In this document: positions 11,472 to 23,399 of the stretch, piece by piece
Numbering within the stretch: the stretch's first letter is position 1
How the letters are laid out: every line of letters starts with the position of its first letter
Source: Euptelea pleiosperma
Lineage: Eukaryota > Streptophyta > Magnoliopsida > Ranunculales > Eupteleaceae
NCBI GenBank assembly: GCA_035048495.1
Contig: CM068541.1
Span: 18,421,929 to 18,485,928, forward strand
Reading direction: 5' to 3'
DNA length: 64,000 nucleotides
Translations under genes and position numbers: made by a program
The notes under the pieces: generated by a model
The model's input: only the letters and a program-made list of their open reading frames with translations
What the model was told of the DNA's origin: nothing
The model's database searches: none

Positions 11472-12069
11472 TAATTCAAAAGATCCCAAGTCTGCTGTCC
11501 ACCAGGGGTTTGAAGTCCCCTTCCAAAAATGCAACGTGACACACTCTTTTGGGCCAGGCCGCGGGCCAAAATGCCATGCTGAACTGTAGTATAAGCATGG
11601 TTGAAAATCTCATTTCGTCTTGTTCTGTCTTGGCTGAGACATCTTGTTCCAGTAAGGTACCGAGACGATACATAACAGAATGTATACTCTGGTGCCATCA
11701 ACTTAATTTAAGTACTAAAATTGGTTTAAAATCTTATTTTCACTATATATGTACTTTCAACCATGCATTTTGACTAGTCTACTTGACTCAATCAACACTA
11801 GAGCCAAGTTTCTCTTGCAAACCAGATTAAGCTTGACAAGACAAAATACTTATAAGCCTCATTAAAAAAGTGGGTAAGACACTGAAAACCTGAAATACTT
11901 ATGAGAGGGCATGCTTGAAACTTTGTGACAATTCAAAAACTTGAGAACTTGATTGGTTTGACTATCAACTCGATGAATCATGGGAGACAAGTTGGAAACT
12001 CAAGGCAAATTTTGCATTTTTCACCTTGTTTTTACTTTTTTTCCAATCTGCCCATGCCTAGTGGCTACC
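11472..12069. repeat. Duplicated spacer
   Basis: About 11560-11770 matches 44105-44305 and, for its first part, 58780-58815. About 11775-12069 matches 46105-46403. No gene is seen. The right edge is the insertion point of the large element that follows. Confidence 0.75.
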
Positions 12070-14979
12070 TGAAAGTAGGGTTTTTCCGCATCATTGGTTA
12101 CGGAAACCCTAGAATCAACAAGATTTGTAATTTGATCCGAATTTTATCCTGCAAAAGTATGTAATTTCGTATAGGGATTCGTGTCGGATGTCGATCCACA
12201 TTTGGGATTAGTCGCGTTAGCACAAATAAGAACACATTAAACACGGAAATTGCTAGAATGGTAGGGTGTGATTTAAAACAATCTTGATTGAATTTTTAAC
12301 AGAATTGTGCACATTAACAATATTGATCAAAATATGAATGAGAACTTAATAATCCAAACACAACTCATAATCAAAATTCTTTATTAAATCAAAATTGTCT
12401 ACAATGCATACAATCGAGATTCAAGTAAAGTTGATAAAAAAAAAACTAATTAAAGAGGGAGATTTTAGAGAGAGAAAATACTATCCTAGAGAGAGAAAGG
12501 TAGAGAGAAGAAGTAGAAGTGAGAAGAAATTATAGAATGTATTCTAGACTTACCCGAACTTGGCCGGAATGGATGCTTAGCCATGATTTGGCCAAGGATA
12601 GTGAGTGAGAAAATAGGGCCCACGGTTTGGACTGCTAGTGATGCTCCAAACCATGGCAATGGTGGTGACTGGTAGTCCGTGGTGATCAAAAGTTGAGGGG
12701 CATGGTGGACTAGCGGTTTGAAGGGTGGAACGGGTTGCAAATGGTGGAGAGTGGAGCGGCTCTTGGTGGTGCAGGCTGGTGCAGCAGCACTTGAAGTGGA
12801 GGATGGCTGCTGACTGCTGCAAGTGGCGGTGGTAGGCTGAGGTAAGTTTAACCCACCTCCTCCTCTCTTCTTCTTCTTCTCTTCTCCTTTCTTTCCTTCT
12901 TTTTTTTTTTTTTTTTTGCTTTGTTCTTTGGGTGACACGGACTGGAGTTGCAGGTTGCAACTCCAACACGTTTAGAGAGAAGGGATGGTGGGCGGTGATG
13001 AATGGACAGTGTGGTGTGGGGGGGGTAAAGGAGAAGAAGGAGACGTTGTTGTGGAGGAAAACAACGGCTTGCAACTCATTTTTGCAGGCCAACAGATGAG
13101 TTGAGGAGGAGCTTGCAGCGGTGGAGCTTGCTGGATGTGAGAGGCGTCGGGTTGGAGTGGTGTAAGGTGCAGCAGATTGTAGCAGCGGTAATGGAGGTTT
13201 GAGAGGAGAGAAACCGGCTGGAGAGATGGGAGATGGAGTTCCGGGCATGGAGAAGAGAGTGGAGATGATGGACGGCTTGGGGTCAAATAATGGTGGAGGA
13301 CCGCTGGTGGAGGTGTTGATCGAGGTGGAGAGGAACAGCAGGTAAGCGTTCCTCTTCTCCTCTCTTTTTTTTTTTTTTTTTTGAACGGCTTGGAGAAGTC
13401 AAAAAAAAGAGAGTGAAGAGAGAGGTGTGGGAAGTGAAGAAATTTGGGAGAGATCTCCCTTGCTAAAACCGTTGGAGGGAGGGGAGAGAAGAGAGAGAAT
13501 GGAGGAGAAGAAAAATCTGGGACGTGGGAGAGAGCTGCCGAATTATATTTTGATTTTTCTCTATGCATCCTCCCCCTCTCCTCTATTTAGAAACTGTCTA
13601 ATCTTTCCAAAACGTGGTAGTGGGTGGATGCTTTTCCAGCCCTTTGATCCTCTCCTTCTTCTAGAAATCCCAGCCATTCAATAGCACATGGCAAACACCA
13701 CCTTACAATTTCTATGTTTTCAAAAAGATATTTTCCCTTTTAAAAGATTCCTCCCATAAAAACAAAAACCTCTTATACCTATTCCATCTTGTATTTTCCG
13801 TAAAATAATCCCATGTGGACCAATGTCCAGCAACACTTTAATGCCCCGCCAATATTTCCCCAACTACCTCCATCTTTTAGAAACTTTCATTCCAAAAGTG
13901 TTTCCTTCGTTTTAAAAAAAAACTTGTTTTAGAAACATTTATAAAATATCATCTTTTAAATGCCCAACACCTAGTTTTTCTTCTAGGATAAAATCTCCCT
14001 CCTTTTCTTTGAAATAAATAAAAAATAATTCCCTTTTTGAAGAAATATTTGTCTTTAAAAAATCTTTGTTTCTTAAATCTTTCCCAAAATTTACTCTCCT
14101 ATCCTTCTTCTTCTTTAAAGAAAACCGTTTCTTATCCATGCTAGGCATGTGGGTCCTACCGAATGGCTGAGCCATGAGTGATGGGCCAGCATTTCATCTC
14201 GACTTAGGCCCATAGGATTGAACATGAAGTGATGAGGGCCATTGGATTTACGAGATGGTGAGATGGATGATCGGGGGACTGACTGAGCGATCGTACGGTA
14301 GAGATGGATGGTGATGATCGGGCAATGGAGATTGGCCAAGGTAGGCCGTAGGATTGAGTGACTGAGTAGGGGGAGGATCGGATGATTTGGATTGTGAGCA
14401 GAGAGAGAATGAGGATCTAGAGAGAGGAGAGAGAAAATATTACAAAATAAAGAGAAAATGCTAGTAGAGGGTCTTGAACCCTGGTCTTTGACTTGGTCTT
14501 CTACACGCTTCACCAACTGAGCAAGTTTTCAGTTTGTGTTAGTTGATAAGCTTTAATATCCTTAGTCTTTTCTTTGAGAGTTTGTCTCTCCTTTTCCCTT
14601 AATCTTCTCTCAGGCTTTTCCGACTCTCTAGCTCTCCCAGCATTTGGCATGCATCTTCTTATCCTCAGCCCATTGGCTCTTGTGCTTTGGTCCTAGACTC
14701 TGGCAGTCAATTGTGGGCCCACAATCCTTAAAATTCTCCAATCGAGTTTCCTACGATAAAAGAAGCGCGTAATGAGACTTAATCAAAACGGCTTTATATC
14801 TAGACTTCCGAAAATGTGTTTAATGCATGCAAATATACCATTTCGTCCAGAAAAAGTGTGTTCTACGCAATAGAAGAGACTCTTACGTAGAAAAGTGATA
14901 AATAAAGCAGTTTTACGTAGGAGAGTGCGATAACACTAGAAGAATAGTTACTTTAAATAATACTTTTGAGCGAATATCA
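12070..14979 (-). mobile_element. Solo LTR of a long-LTR retrotransposon, copy 1
   Basis: The 2910-bp sequence starts TGAAAGTAGGG and ends GCGAATATCA. It is flanked by the 5-bp duplication CTACC (12065-12069 and 14980-14984). The uninterrupted site is present at 46390-46415, which fixes both edges. A second copy in the opposite orientation is at 30401-33047. TG...CA termini, a 5-bp target duplication, an AATAAA signal towards one end and the lack of internal pol genes or terminal direct repeats fit a solo LTR of exceptional length. The minus-strand Pro/Ser-rich ORFs (12577-13248, 12972-13568) come from low-complexity CT-rich sequence and are not conserved in copy 2, so I do not call them genes. 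The parent family is unknown; a Ty3/gypsy lineage with long LTRs is the likeliest guess. Confidence 0.75.
14460..14527 (-). other. tRNA-like A-box/B-box module inside the solo LTR
   Basis: On the minus strand TTGCTCAGTTGG (14513-14524) resembles a pol III A box and GGTTCAAGACC (14470-14480) a B box, about 33 nt apart. Copy 2 keeps a degraded version (GGGTTTAAGATCC near 30903). It does not fold as a complete tRNA by eye, so it is a captured tRNA/SINE piece or an internal promoter-like motif, not a tRNA gene. Confidence 0.4.
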
Positions 14980-14984
14980 CTACC

Positions 14985-16310
14985 GTACTCTGTTTAAATC
15001 TCATAATTGGCAGGTATAGAAGCAGGTCATTCAGGATTCGTCAATAAGGGTATTCATAAAGATGATCTTGTAGAGCAGTCCAATTAAATAATCCTAATCA
15101 TATAATCTGTCACATTCTTTGGACAGTCAGTAAAATTACAGTGAATAGTCCAAAAAAAATTTGAGCCCCAAGCTTCCCTTATTTCATGTTGTTTTCTTGA
15201 CTTTCACAGAATAGATCTATATATAGGAATCAATGGCTAGAAGATGTTTTCACAGAATGGATCTTTATTAAATAAATGCACAAGCACAAAGAAGTTGAAA
15301 CAAGCCATATATTAACAGTTAGTATATGCACAAGGACAGAAATGCAAGATTTCAAACCCTTACACTATATTATTCACTCTCTATTCAAGTTTTGCGCATA
15401 GTAGCGCTTCCAAACTAATGTCATATATGGTCTAGAAATTCAATGGAAGCATAGTTAACTATCTCTTCACCTAAAATGCCTATCTACAATCAGTAAATCT
15501 TTTGTTATTTAGCAATTATACAAGGAAAAGCAGATCAGTATCTAATACAGCTATGGGTGGTAGAGATAGATACCACCCAAAATGAGCTAGAAGATGGATG
15601 CCTAAGGACTTTCTCAACTTGGTTTTTTTCTGTGAAGTCAACACTGGAGGATAGTGCAGCTAAGGATATCAGCTTCACCATTTCCAATTTGGGACTCGAT
15701 TAGGCTGTAAGGGTTGATTTCAAGTTGTCCTTTTTACCTTTCTTGATAGGAAACTATATGCCTCTGGACACTACACATCTTAACTCATACATTTGTTTTC
15801 TTGCTCAACTGTTTTTTCCCTTTTGATGAGTAAAACTCTTTATAGTTACCTAGGATCAAAAACTTTATTTCTCTGGACACATCCTTCCTAACTCAACTTT
15901 AGTTTTTATCTGCGAAGTCAAAAATGTGGAGATAGTGCAGCCAACTAAGGATATCAGTTTCATCACTTCCAATTTTGGGATTGAATTAGGCCGTATGGGT
16001 GTATTTCAATGTGTCTTTCTACCTTTCTTGATAGGAAACTATATTTTTTTGGACAATATATATTGATAGCATAAACTAGATTGCTACACTTCGCCAAACC
16101 CAGGCTGGACAATGTGTTACATAAAATTAAATAAATGAAGGGGCATCCCTTTTCTAAGGGCATACCTAGGATCCACTCCCGCTAGTTACTTATGATGTAA
16201 CCAGTTCCAGTCCACATTATTTTATCTGTTTTAAAAATTGACATTTTTACATTTCTTGAATATAAAACTAAAGTTCACAAGTGGTCCCAGTCAGCAAATT
16301 GTGTGAGGTT
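14985..16310. repeat. Duplicated spacer at the start of unit ii
   Basis: 14985-15160 matches 46405-46600, 15330-16065 matches 1030-1890, and 16075-16305 matches pieces of 3830-3985 and 4235-4320. It is therefore a shuffled copy of unit i in which the coding exons of the FPGS remnant have been lost. I see no gene. Confidence 0.75.
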
Positions 16311-16371
16311 GGATCATATAAAACTAAATCGGATTATGCTTCCAGTTTACACATTTTGTGTGATGTTGGAT

Positions 16372-16527
16372 CAGGTGATTACTGTTGGGCCTGGATCTTT
16401 GGATGAGGAATACAACAGGAAGCCCCTGACAGTCACGCAGGGAACATGATCTTGTATCCAAAATTCGCGAAAATGATGGCAGTGACTGTTCAGACTACAG
16501 GATCTTTGTTCGTGTGCTTTATTGTAG
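16372..16527 (+). pseudogene. Chloroplast CPN20 (GroES-fold) exon remnant
   Basis: After a plausible acceptor (ggatcag) the plus strand reads VITVGPGSLDEEYNRKPLTV, which corresponds to the GroES-domain segment 'VGPG-LDEE-NRKPL' of plant 20-kDa chloroplast co-chaperonins. A frameshift and TGA follow. In another frame, residues related to YSK...ND-GSD-SDY continue to about 16527. The protein caps the chloroplast chaperonin in living genes; here only part of one domain remains and the frame is broken. An AATAAA motif lies at about 16600. Recognition is from family motifs; the rest of the gene is not in the window. Confidence 0.6.
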
Positions 16528-16812
16528 TATGTATTTTCTTTTTCTTTTTCATTGTAGAGTTGTTTTGAGGTAGGTGGTGTTCTACTGTAATAAAAATTGT
16601 GCTTTAATATATGACATTTTGATCAAGTTGATCTTTGTGAAAGGTCAACAAAAAATCTATACTTACTAAAGTTAAAACAAGCTCTACCACAATTTAAATT
16701 TAACAAACCCAATTGATCCAAAACTACTCAAATATAGGCCTCAACAATTTGCTATTTTACACTCTTCAAGCAAAAAAAAAAAGCAACAAGAAAGAACAAA
16801 TGAACCTTCAGG

Positions 16813-16912
16813 ATTTTTTTTTTTTTGAAACCGTGGGTATCCGGGCCTCTTAGAGCACCCGACTAGTCCCACGGGGCACGATAGTCACCCCTTCCACAAG
16901 TGCCCGAATGAC
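16813..16912 (-). mobile_element. Short SINE-like retroposon with A-tail
   Basis: Read on the minus strand, a conserved GC-rich body (GTGCCCCGTGGGACTAGTCG and so on) ends in a long A tract. TTCAGGA occurs on both sides (before the T-tract and near 16914), which may be a target duplication. Related bodies occur at 33580-33645 and 52260-52335. No A/B boxes were found, so the SINE label is tentative. Confidence 0.45.
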
Positions 16913-16941
16913 ATTCAGGAAATCGTAAGAACCAATTTACT

Positions 16942-17148
16942 TCAACAATATATAAGCTTTCTGCATATCCCAAGATCAATGTTCCTTGAATTTGACTTTC
17001 GTATCATAAGAGCAGGGCAGGTTTCGGCAACCTCATTTAGACGAGGCACTGACGTGGGTGTCTTGAAACCATCGACTGCCTCCAACCGCTTTTTGAAATC
17101 GTAGGTATCAACATCAACCAAAGATTTGCTACCCTCCTTAGACTCCAT
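16942..17148 (-). CDS. Small ORF or first exon of an unidentified gene
   Basis: 68 codons starting MESKEGSKSLVDVDTYDFKK, hydrophilic, with no signal peptide or membrane segment. The composition looks like real plant protein, and the ATG has a G at +4. It is the only such ORF outside the B3 array that is not duplicated elsewhere in the window. Its upstream side (17149-17350) has promoter-like features: two AAACCCTA telo-box motifs and a GA tract. It may be a complete microprotein or a first exon; a weak GT donor lies just after its stop, so an exon would need an earlier donor that I cannot identify. No family is recognised. Confidence 0.4.
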   Translation of the reverse strand: MESKEGSKSLVDVDTYDFKKRLEAVDGFKTPTSVPRLNEVAETCPALMIRKSNSRNIDLGICRKLIYC

Positions 17149-17243
17149 AGATGAAAATGATCAGTGATTTCAAACGATAGAACCTGAAAGCAGAATTCTT
17201 TTACGGGGAAGGCGAATGCAGTTTTCTCGTTCAGAAGAAAGTG

Positions 17244-17312
17244 AAACCCTAAACAAAACTCCTTAATAGCGAAAAGGATCTATAAATGCAAAAAAAAAAA
17301 ACTCTTAAACCC

Positions 17313-17352
<40 letters not shown>
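17244..17352 (-). promoter_or_regulatory. Telo-box motifs and (GA)n tract upstream of the 17148 ORF
   Basis: AAACCCTAA at 17244-17252 and AAACCCTAG at 17307-17315 are telo-box-type elements, common in promoters and leaders of plant housekeeping genes. A (GA)n microsatellite spans about 17316-17350. Their position 100-200 bp before the ATG fits a core promoter or 5' leader. Function is inferred. Confidence 0.4.
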
Positions 17353-17354
17353 AC

Positions 17355-17966
17355 CTGGTTTGGAGGGAATTTCAGAAATTTGGATGTGCGGGAGGAGAAA
17401 ATGACTTAGATTGTTGGGGGATTGTTGGGTTGGGGAACCTGTACTATATACTGTTGTGGGATAGTGAAAATTAGAAGGTAGAAGGCCAAAATTAGAAGCA
17501 GGTGAATAATGGTCAACCTGGCATTGGTCTCAATGTTGGTCACTCACGGTTGTAAAAGTTATCTTAGCATATGTGCTGGCAAGACGAAAAATATAAACTT
17601 TGCGTCGACGATTGCCCGTGTTTGTGAGATCACCATCTTTCCGCACCCCATGATATGTTGCACACCAGCAGGTGAGTCCCACAATACCTATTGGCCCACC
17701 AAATTATTAGCCAAGTGGATCAACTGACCTATGATCCAGCAGCACACTATTGTGGTACTCTTAACCATTGGATTGGAGTCCTTATGATGGGATGATTTCT
17801 AACCGTGGGATTTGAGCATTATGGGTCACTACTTGATCCCACAGACCAAATGGATGATGGGCCAAAACCCAGGTGGACCTACACAACCACAAGCAGCAAG
17901 GTCAAGCCGTAGGGTGGTTGTCCAACACCTAAGTGGACCACCTATTGCAACCACGAGCTTAGTGAC
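17355..17966. other. Spacer with diverged foldback-type repeats
   Basis: From about 17640 the sequence contains the 'gtggacctac / gatttctaaccg / gggccaaa' motif set of the local foldback family, arranged as an incomplete older copy. No gene is seen. Confidence 0.45.
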
Positions 17967-17975
17967 GGAAACCAG

Positions 17976-18381
17976 GAGTAAAACTTGTGTCACAAGATGT
18001 TGTGACGGAAGTCGGTCACAGCACTCAACAAGAGCCACGTGGCACACGATCAGAGGTCTCTGACCGTATGGATGTTTGGCCAGTCCCTGGGTGGACCTAC
18101 AAACCAAAAATCAGCCTGATTAGTGATTTACGACCTTTGGAGTTTTGCACCCAAATAACGCTCAATGATGCTCAGATTCCTACCGTTAACATCAACCCAT
18201 GAAAATAACTTCAACAGAATCGGTTAGAAATCACTACTCAAGCTGAATTTTTGTGTACCGGTCCACCAAGGGACTGTCCAAACATCCATACAGTCATCAT
18301 CCTATAATAGTATGCCACGTGGCTTGTATTGAATGCTGTGACCGGCTTCCGTCACAACATCTTGTGACACAAGTTTTACTC
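17976..18381. mobile_element. Complete MULE-like foldback MITE with 9-bp TSD
   Basis: The 406-bp element starts GAGTAAAACTTGTGTCACAA and ends with its inverse complement. Terminal repeats pair over more than 60 bases (through the 'gacggaag-cggtcacagc' block and the CCACGTGG box). A perfect 9-bp direct repeat GGAAACCAG flanks it (17967-17975 and 18382-18390). The interior carries the dyad 'aatcagcctgattagtgattt ... actactcaagctga'. There is no coding capacity. It is the reference copy for the diverged relatives at 10017, 24392, 25050, 28380, 38600, 43840 and 57320. Confidence 0.85.
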
Positions 18382-18390
18382 GGAAACCAG

Positions 18391-19165
18391 GGGCTCCGCC
18401 CCTCTCTATTGATGGACTCATGGTGGGCTCCACACTACCTAGTGGCCCACCAAAATCGCACGCCCACACACAAGCACTGCCATATATATACTCACACCCA
18501 AAAATATCACTAACAAAACCGCATATATCTTAAAAAGAATGCATTTAGGTTACGGATGCTCTGTTTTGGGGAAACCGAAACAGAGACTCGCCAAAAGAGT
18601 AAAACGATGCAAGGGAGGACCAACCGTTGAATGCATGGATGTGGTGCGTGGGTTGTTCGCCACGATTGGATGGAGGAGACGAGTGGCTTCCATTCACGTT
18701 GGCCCTGCTGCATGGTCATCTCATGGTGGACCGGCTAGTAGGGTTGTTCCTTGATGGCGATGCTTGGTGCCTGGTTGATCAGGCTGGTGCGATAGAAGTA
18801 GAAGGTTGGTGGTGTTACTTGTGAGCTTGAAGTGTGGCTGAAATTAAGCATTACAGTTTGAGCTTGAGCTTGGCGGTGGTAATGGTGGATGGATATCAAG
18901 TACGCACGACGTTGGCTAACGTGAGGTTGAGCGGTCTGGTTGCTCATTTATGGACCCATAGGCTGTAAAGTTGGATCGGTGGTGGAGCAAGGAGCTTGTT
19001 GGTCGTGTGCTAAGGCTGAAGATGGGGAGGAGGTGCGCATGGTTGATCCGGGCGTGATGTTGCGGCCTTGCAGGTTGGCTGGATGCCGGAGATGGGAACC
19101 TAAAAGCTTGGATGACTGAAATGGGGATATGCGGCGAGAGCTGGTGTTGAAAGAGGAGGAGAGAG
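18391..19165. other. Unassigned GT-rich segment, probably old LTR sequence
   Basis: From about 18540 to 19160 the composition is richer in G and T than its surroundings and the segment is not part of the duplicated units. The style (repeated 'gatggtgg', 'ggatgg', 'gcttg') resembles 26500-26960 and the solo LTRs. ORFs on both strands are short and unrecognised. I regard it as retrotransposon debris. Confidence 0.35.
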
Positions 19166-22025
19166 AGGTATACCCCTCTTAGGCAATCCAGAGTCATCTA
19201 TTGCAACACCACCGTTCGAGTAAAAAACCAAAAATCTTTGAAACCCGAGATCATCACATCTATTTTATGGTTTTGATGAAGAAATATAAGAAGAAAAGGT
19301 AGAAAAACATAGAGGCTGCGTATCAGCAACCATTTGATATCTTTTTTTGGCTACAGATTGGTGCTTCCAGACATTCCAGCTGTTGTCCAAATTGAGTTGG
19401 CTGATGGAAAGAGTAGTATATCATTATTATTGTTCCCATGCTCGACCTGCCAAAGATAAAACACCCAATTTGAACATTTCTAATGTTCCTTGGATGAAAT
19501 CATATGGATATGGATAGGATCATCCTGCCTATTCAAATATTTTGCCATCAAATATATATAAGGTGGATGCATCATATGTGCAATACACGTACAGTTGAGT
19601 CATTTAAGACAGAACGCATCCCCAAATAGGATGAACCTTACATTTCCTGAATGAAATATACACATGCATTCATATTTAGAAGATTTGCCATAATTTGGAA
19701 ACCATGGGAGAAGTGACATACCAGTGCTAGTTTATTTGATATGAAACTGGCATTCGTTACCCATATATATATATATATCCTATTTGTTACTGGCATCTGT
19801 TACATTAGAGCCTATAATAAGTAAATAATCATGAAGAAAACAAAAAAGAGTGTGCGTCTCCATGATACTTATACACTAAGTTAACTGGAAGTCTTAATAT
19901 ATATAAAAAATAAAAACCTAAGCAAAACAATCCAATAGATAACTGAGATAAAAATAGGACAAGATCTGCTTGGTAAAAAGTGTGAATTCAAAAATGGGGT
20001 GGCTAGTTCAATTTTGCTACCTTCCAACCTGATAAAGCTCCAATGTGTTATAAACATGTAAACTGAGGACGTACTTGACTACCTGGATGAGACAATGTTT
20101 AGGAATTAAGTGTCTTACTCAATACGAGTAGTCATGCATTTCAAAGAGCTAAAGTGATCAGAGGCATAAACTGATACTGTAATGAGTGACTCATTGCTCT
20201 TGTTGTACATAGAAAGTGCTCCTAATTAATCACCTCGTCAGGGCTGATATTCAGGAAGCATATATGTTTGTTGGTTGCTGCCTAGAACAGTCAAAAGAGA
20301 CCAGGAAGATTGTAAAGATGTCGAGGTGGCAAAACCGGTGGACTCCCTTTGGGTCTACCCACCTTAGCTGCCACATATAAAGAAAACCCCACCACTCTTG
20401 AGAAGAGTTCTACAACCTGCACCCATCAACCATTCGTAGAAGAGTCAAATGAAGGAGGCACCTGTTGGGGGATGGGGTTCCTTCGTGGATGGCTCTCAAT
20501 CTATACACCATTTTTATCTTCTTCTTTCAATTTTTTTTCGCTAGGCTTTTCTTTCAATTTTTTGCTTGAAACTTGATAGAATTTCAAAAAGAGAAAAAAA
20601 AATGAAATGGACCTCAATTACACCAAGATGACCATAAAATAACTGCACGAGATTATTTGAGACACGCTTCACTTATGAATCTGAATTTTGGTGGGGAAGA
20701 GAAGAGAATAAATGATCCCCACTGAGACTGAATGAATGGTCTGGATCAATGACCATATAAGTGGGGGACCATGTGTATGGTAGTGAAGGAAAGTAGTAGG
20801 GACAGGAAATCTAATTAAATTGAGGGTGATGGATGGGAGATGTTACTTAACTACAGGTGCTATCATCATATTCACACACACACACATATACATGTTTCTT
20901 GATATAGAAAACCAAAAAGACCATGACCTGGGTTCCGAAAGGATCCTCTAATGAAGCTTTGATTTTTGTGGATCTGAGAATTGAACTAAGATCATTTTCT
21001 TCTTTCTTCTTCTTGTTCTTCTCTTACAAAGGCTTCTCAGAAACTGAATGCGTCCCCATACCTTTGAGTCTCAACCAGTAGAGATCAGAAAAATAAAAAT
21101 AAAACAAGTCATTTTTTTACCTACCCAAATTCGTCTTGATCTTAGAATCACGGCTGCAACTGTAACTGTGCATATCAATTAGAACCACGGCTACATCTTT
21201 GTTAGATTCTTCATTGAGAATCACCAAAAAACAACAACTCAATCTTCCTTTGTCAGCCAGTATAATTGTGGAATTAAGAAAAAAAATAAAAAATTACATA
21301 AAGAAGTTCTACCAAAAAATCTATATGGAGTGCATAGCTTGCAAACTAGGTGGGTGATTGGGTCATTCACCTGCTTGTGGATCACAAGAAACTCTATAAG
21401 TTGAATACAGGTTGACTCGCTGAGTCAAACTTTACAACCAAAATTTTAGCTTTGAATCAAATTTTTCTAAAATAGTAGCAAGTAGCAACAACGAAAACAG
21501 AATAGAATGGAATAAAGCATGCAGAAAAAAGCTAGTGACAAACACCAACAATCCTCGAGTAATGACATCAAGTCAGGGAAGAAGCTTAAGGACCATATTT
21601 CATGAGTGTTAGTGGCCATTGATGGCATTGAAAATATCACTCTTCCTAATATTTTCCTATTTAACATAAACTTATATTTTAATGTTCAACGAGAATAAAA
21701 TTAAAATGATTGACTTTTATAAATATAATGTTCAATATTTCCAGATTGAAGCGATCACCCTTGTTGGACTTAGTGGCACAGGATCGTTTAGTAATCAAAG
21801 AGGAGATGGCATCCATTATGTAACCCAATTTCATCACATCTATTTCATGATTTTACAGAAGAAAAATAAGAATAAAAGGTAGAAAAACAGAGAAGCTGCA
21901 TATTAGTAACCATTTGATATCTTTTTTTTGCTACGGAATGGTGCTACCGGGGAGAGTAAAGTATCTCATGCTTGACCTGCCAAAATAAAACACTCAATTT
22001 GAACATTGCTAATGGTTATTGGATG
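19166..22025. repeat. Segmental duplication, unit ii left part
   Basis: About 19665-22020 matches 59410-62155 and large parts of 5095-8390. It contains degraded copies of the exon shards described in unit i (20175-20300 and 20930-21270). In the latter, the 51-nt exon lost its donor to a deletion. At 21940-21944 it retains the uninterrupted GGTGC site into which a copia element inserted in the 62.1 kb copy. Confidence 0.85.
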
Positions 22026-23399
22026 AAATGCTTCCTCCGATTCAGAGAAATACAAACACACACAAGCGCACACAAAAACAAACACGCATAAGCGTACGCA
22101 CACAGACACAAGAGTTGGTGTGGTCCTTAAAGGTGTGATTTGGTAGCCCAAACTGCCACTTGGCACATCCACTGACCCATGTATGTTTTGCCCATCCTGA
22201 CACCAAAAATCAGAATGATTTGTGACTTCTAGATTCATATTCTACTACTGTTGCAGCCCAGAGGGATGTTGGAGACAGTTCCAAGAATGTGTTCTGTTTG
22301 TTTCAAGCTTTGAGTTTTGACGTTAACACATGCTGTCTAAGCTTAGGTGGCGTTTCCTCGCCCAAAAATTTAGAGTGAGCCAGCCTCTACTGAGGAAGCG
22401 AGATTTGGAGAATCCCATGTCGGGGAAATCATGTCAAAGGCATGGTGGAAGGCTTGATCACAATGAGACTTACTGCAGCTCTTGTTTTGGAGCAGATATG
22501 GTATTCTCTCTCTTGGTCATTCTCTTTAGTCAAATATGTCATTTTCTCACCTTCAAAAAAAGTTTATAAATGTTGATGCCATTTAAGGTGCATTTCCTTG
22601 CCATTTTGAGCAAGAAAACCCCATTTGAGCTCTCCTAAACAGATTAAGTTCCGATAGCAGCTACTTCAAAAATCCATCCCTACTTCAACAAAAATTCAAA
22701 ATCAAACTGAAACCCAAATCAGAATTCCAATGAAGGGCTAAACAAACTGAAAACCCAAACCAGGCACCCCAAGTATCACTCATGTAGTATAAACAAATTG
22801 AAACCCAAACCAGAATTCCAATGACGGGCTAGTTCCCAAAGAACCAACTCTCCTTTCCATTCCTCTCATCAACAATAACCCCAAATCAAATTCCAATAAA
22901 AACCCAAAAATCCCTAAAAATTGACAACTCGAAAACAAAACAAAATCAAAGAAAACCCACTTAAATTCACCACGGAGAAGAAAATCAAATGATGTTTCAA
23001 AATCGGATAACAAAATTACATGTTCTCAAAACACAGAAATGACAAACTTAAATCTAAAAACATAAACAAACTGTATTCAACTCTGAAACCCAGGAAAAGT
23101 AAAAAACTTGAACAACAATTACACTGTCTTACAAATTAACAAGATATGGAGATACACATCAAACTCAAGGAAAAAAAAAGATCTCTGTTAAGCAAAGAAA
23201 CTCGATTAAAATTCATAATTCAGTGTTTGAATTATTTGCTGATTTACATAAACGGAGTAATAAAAATGCAGAAAAATTAGAAACAGATGAGGTTTCATTT
23301 TACCCAAAAAATAAAGAATCAGAGGCACTTTACAGAATGCGAACAAAAAAAAATGAGGCTTCTTTAGAGAACCAAAACCGTACAATATGGTTCATGTTT
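22026..23399. other. CA-rich patch, foldback fragment and AT-rich spacer
   Basis: 22045-22110 is an imperfect CA-rich tract. 22100-22240 is a truncated foldback-family fragment ('aaaaatcagaatgatt'). 22340-22620 matches 35290-35540. 22640-23400 is the AT-rich region found downstream of each B3 ORF. I see no supportable gene. Confidence 0.55.

Noticed and set aside
12486..13568. Overlapping Pro/Ser-rich ORFs of 150-223 codons inside solo LTR copy 1
   Set aside because: They come from CT-rich low-complexity sequence, overlap in several frames, and are not conserved in the related LTR at 30401-33047.
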